Of a stretch of 14,880 bases of DNA, positions 14,855 to 14,880 are shown piece by piece. The notes below the pieces were generated by a model. The model made no database searches and was not told the DNA's origin. It was given only the letters and a program-made list of their open reading frames with translations. Position 1 is the stretch's first letter. Every line of letters starts with the position of its first letter. This stretch comes from an uncultured Gluconobacter sp. (GTDB lineage Bacteria > Pseudomonadota > Alphaproteobacteria > Acetobacterales > Acetobacteraceae), in contig CALFLO010000132.1 of the NCBI GenBank assembly GCA_937880175.1, forward strand, positions 1 through 14,880, given 5' to 3'. The position numbers and the translations under genes are program-made.

Positions 14855-14880
14855 CACGTGTTTCCTTCTTCGTCGCGTTC
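14854..14880 (-). CDS. C-terminal end of an upstream gene (partial)
   Basis: Only the last eight codons and the stop are inside the window (ERDEEGNT, then TGA at 14854-14856). The TGA shares its A with the ATG of the MCE gene (TGATG), the kind of tight join expected inside an operon. In related lipid-transport operons the gene before the MCE gene is often the ATPase (MlaF-like), so that is the likely identity, but eight residues cannot show it. Confidence 0.45.
   Translation of the reverse strand, partial: ERDEEGNT

Overview
The window looks like chromosomal DNA of a Gram-negative, probably alphaproteobacterial, bacterium. It is GC-rich with dense operons, and it carries outer-envelope lipid-transport genes and a trifunctional-type PutA without its DNA-binding domain. 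An acetic acid bacterium (Acetobacteraceae, Gluconobacter-like) is my best guess from overall character. That guess is an inference and not proven here. No rRNA, tRNA, CRISPR array, insertion sequence or phage gene was recognised.

Left part (1-2844, plus strand): a MarR-family regulator followed 15 bp later by a FUSC-family inner-membrane exporter, a typical regulator/efflux pair for aromatic acids or similar compounds. The regulator has a perfect TATAAT box only 8 bp before its ATG and no ribosome binding site, so its mRNA may be leaderless. A palindrome overlaps the expected -35 region.

Middle and right part (2848-13186, minus strand; genes read right to left): a binding-protein-dependent importer of the peptide/nickel/opine class, made of substrate-binding protein, two permeases and two ATPases, each joined to the next by an ATGA stop/start overlap. 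It is followed by an S58/DmpA-type autoprocessing aminopeptidase, then the bifunctional proline catabolic enzyme PutA, then a GntR/FCD regulator. Read together, the cluster suggests uptake of short peptides or amino-acid conjugates, cleavage in the cytoplasm and oxidation of released proline to glutamate, with the FCD protein as candidate local regulator. The substrate is inferred from context only. The GntR gene converges on the FUSC gene with only 3 bp between stop codons.

Right edge (13269-14880, minus strand): the 3' end of a lipid-transport operon (MCE/MlaD-like protein plus PqiC-like lipoprotein), entered by the last codons of an upstream gene that runs off the window.

The most unusual sequence structure is a 58-bp near-perfect hairpin (3481-3538) at the very start of the GntR coding region. 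A second in-frame ATG sits in its loop. No wholly new system was established. The best candidates for further checking are this hairpin, the importer-peptidase-PutA-FCD module with its upstream dyad, and a tandem duplication at a permease/ATPase junction.
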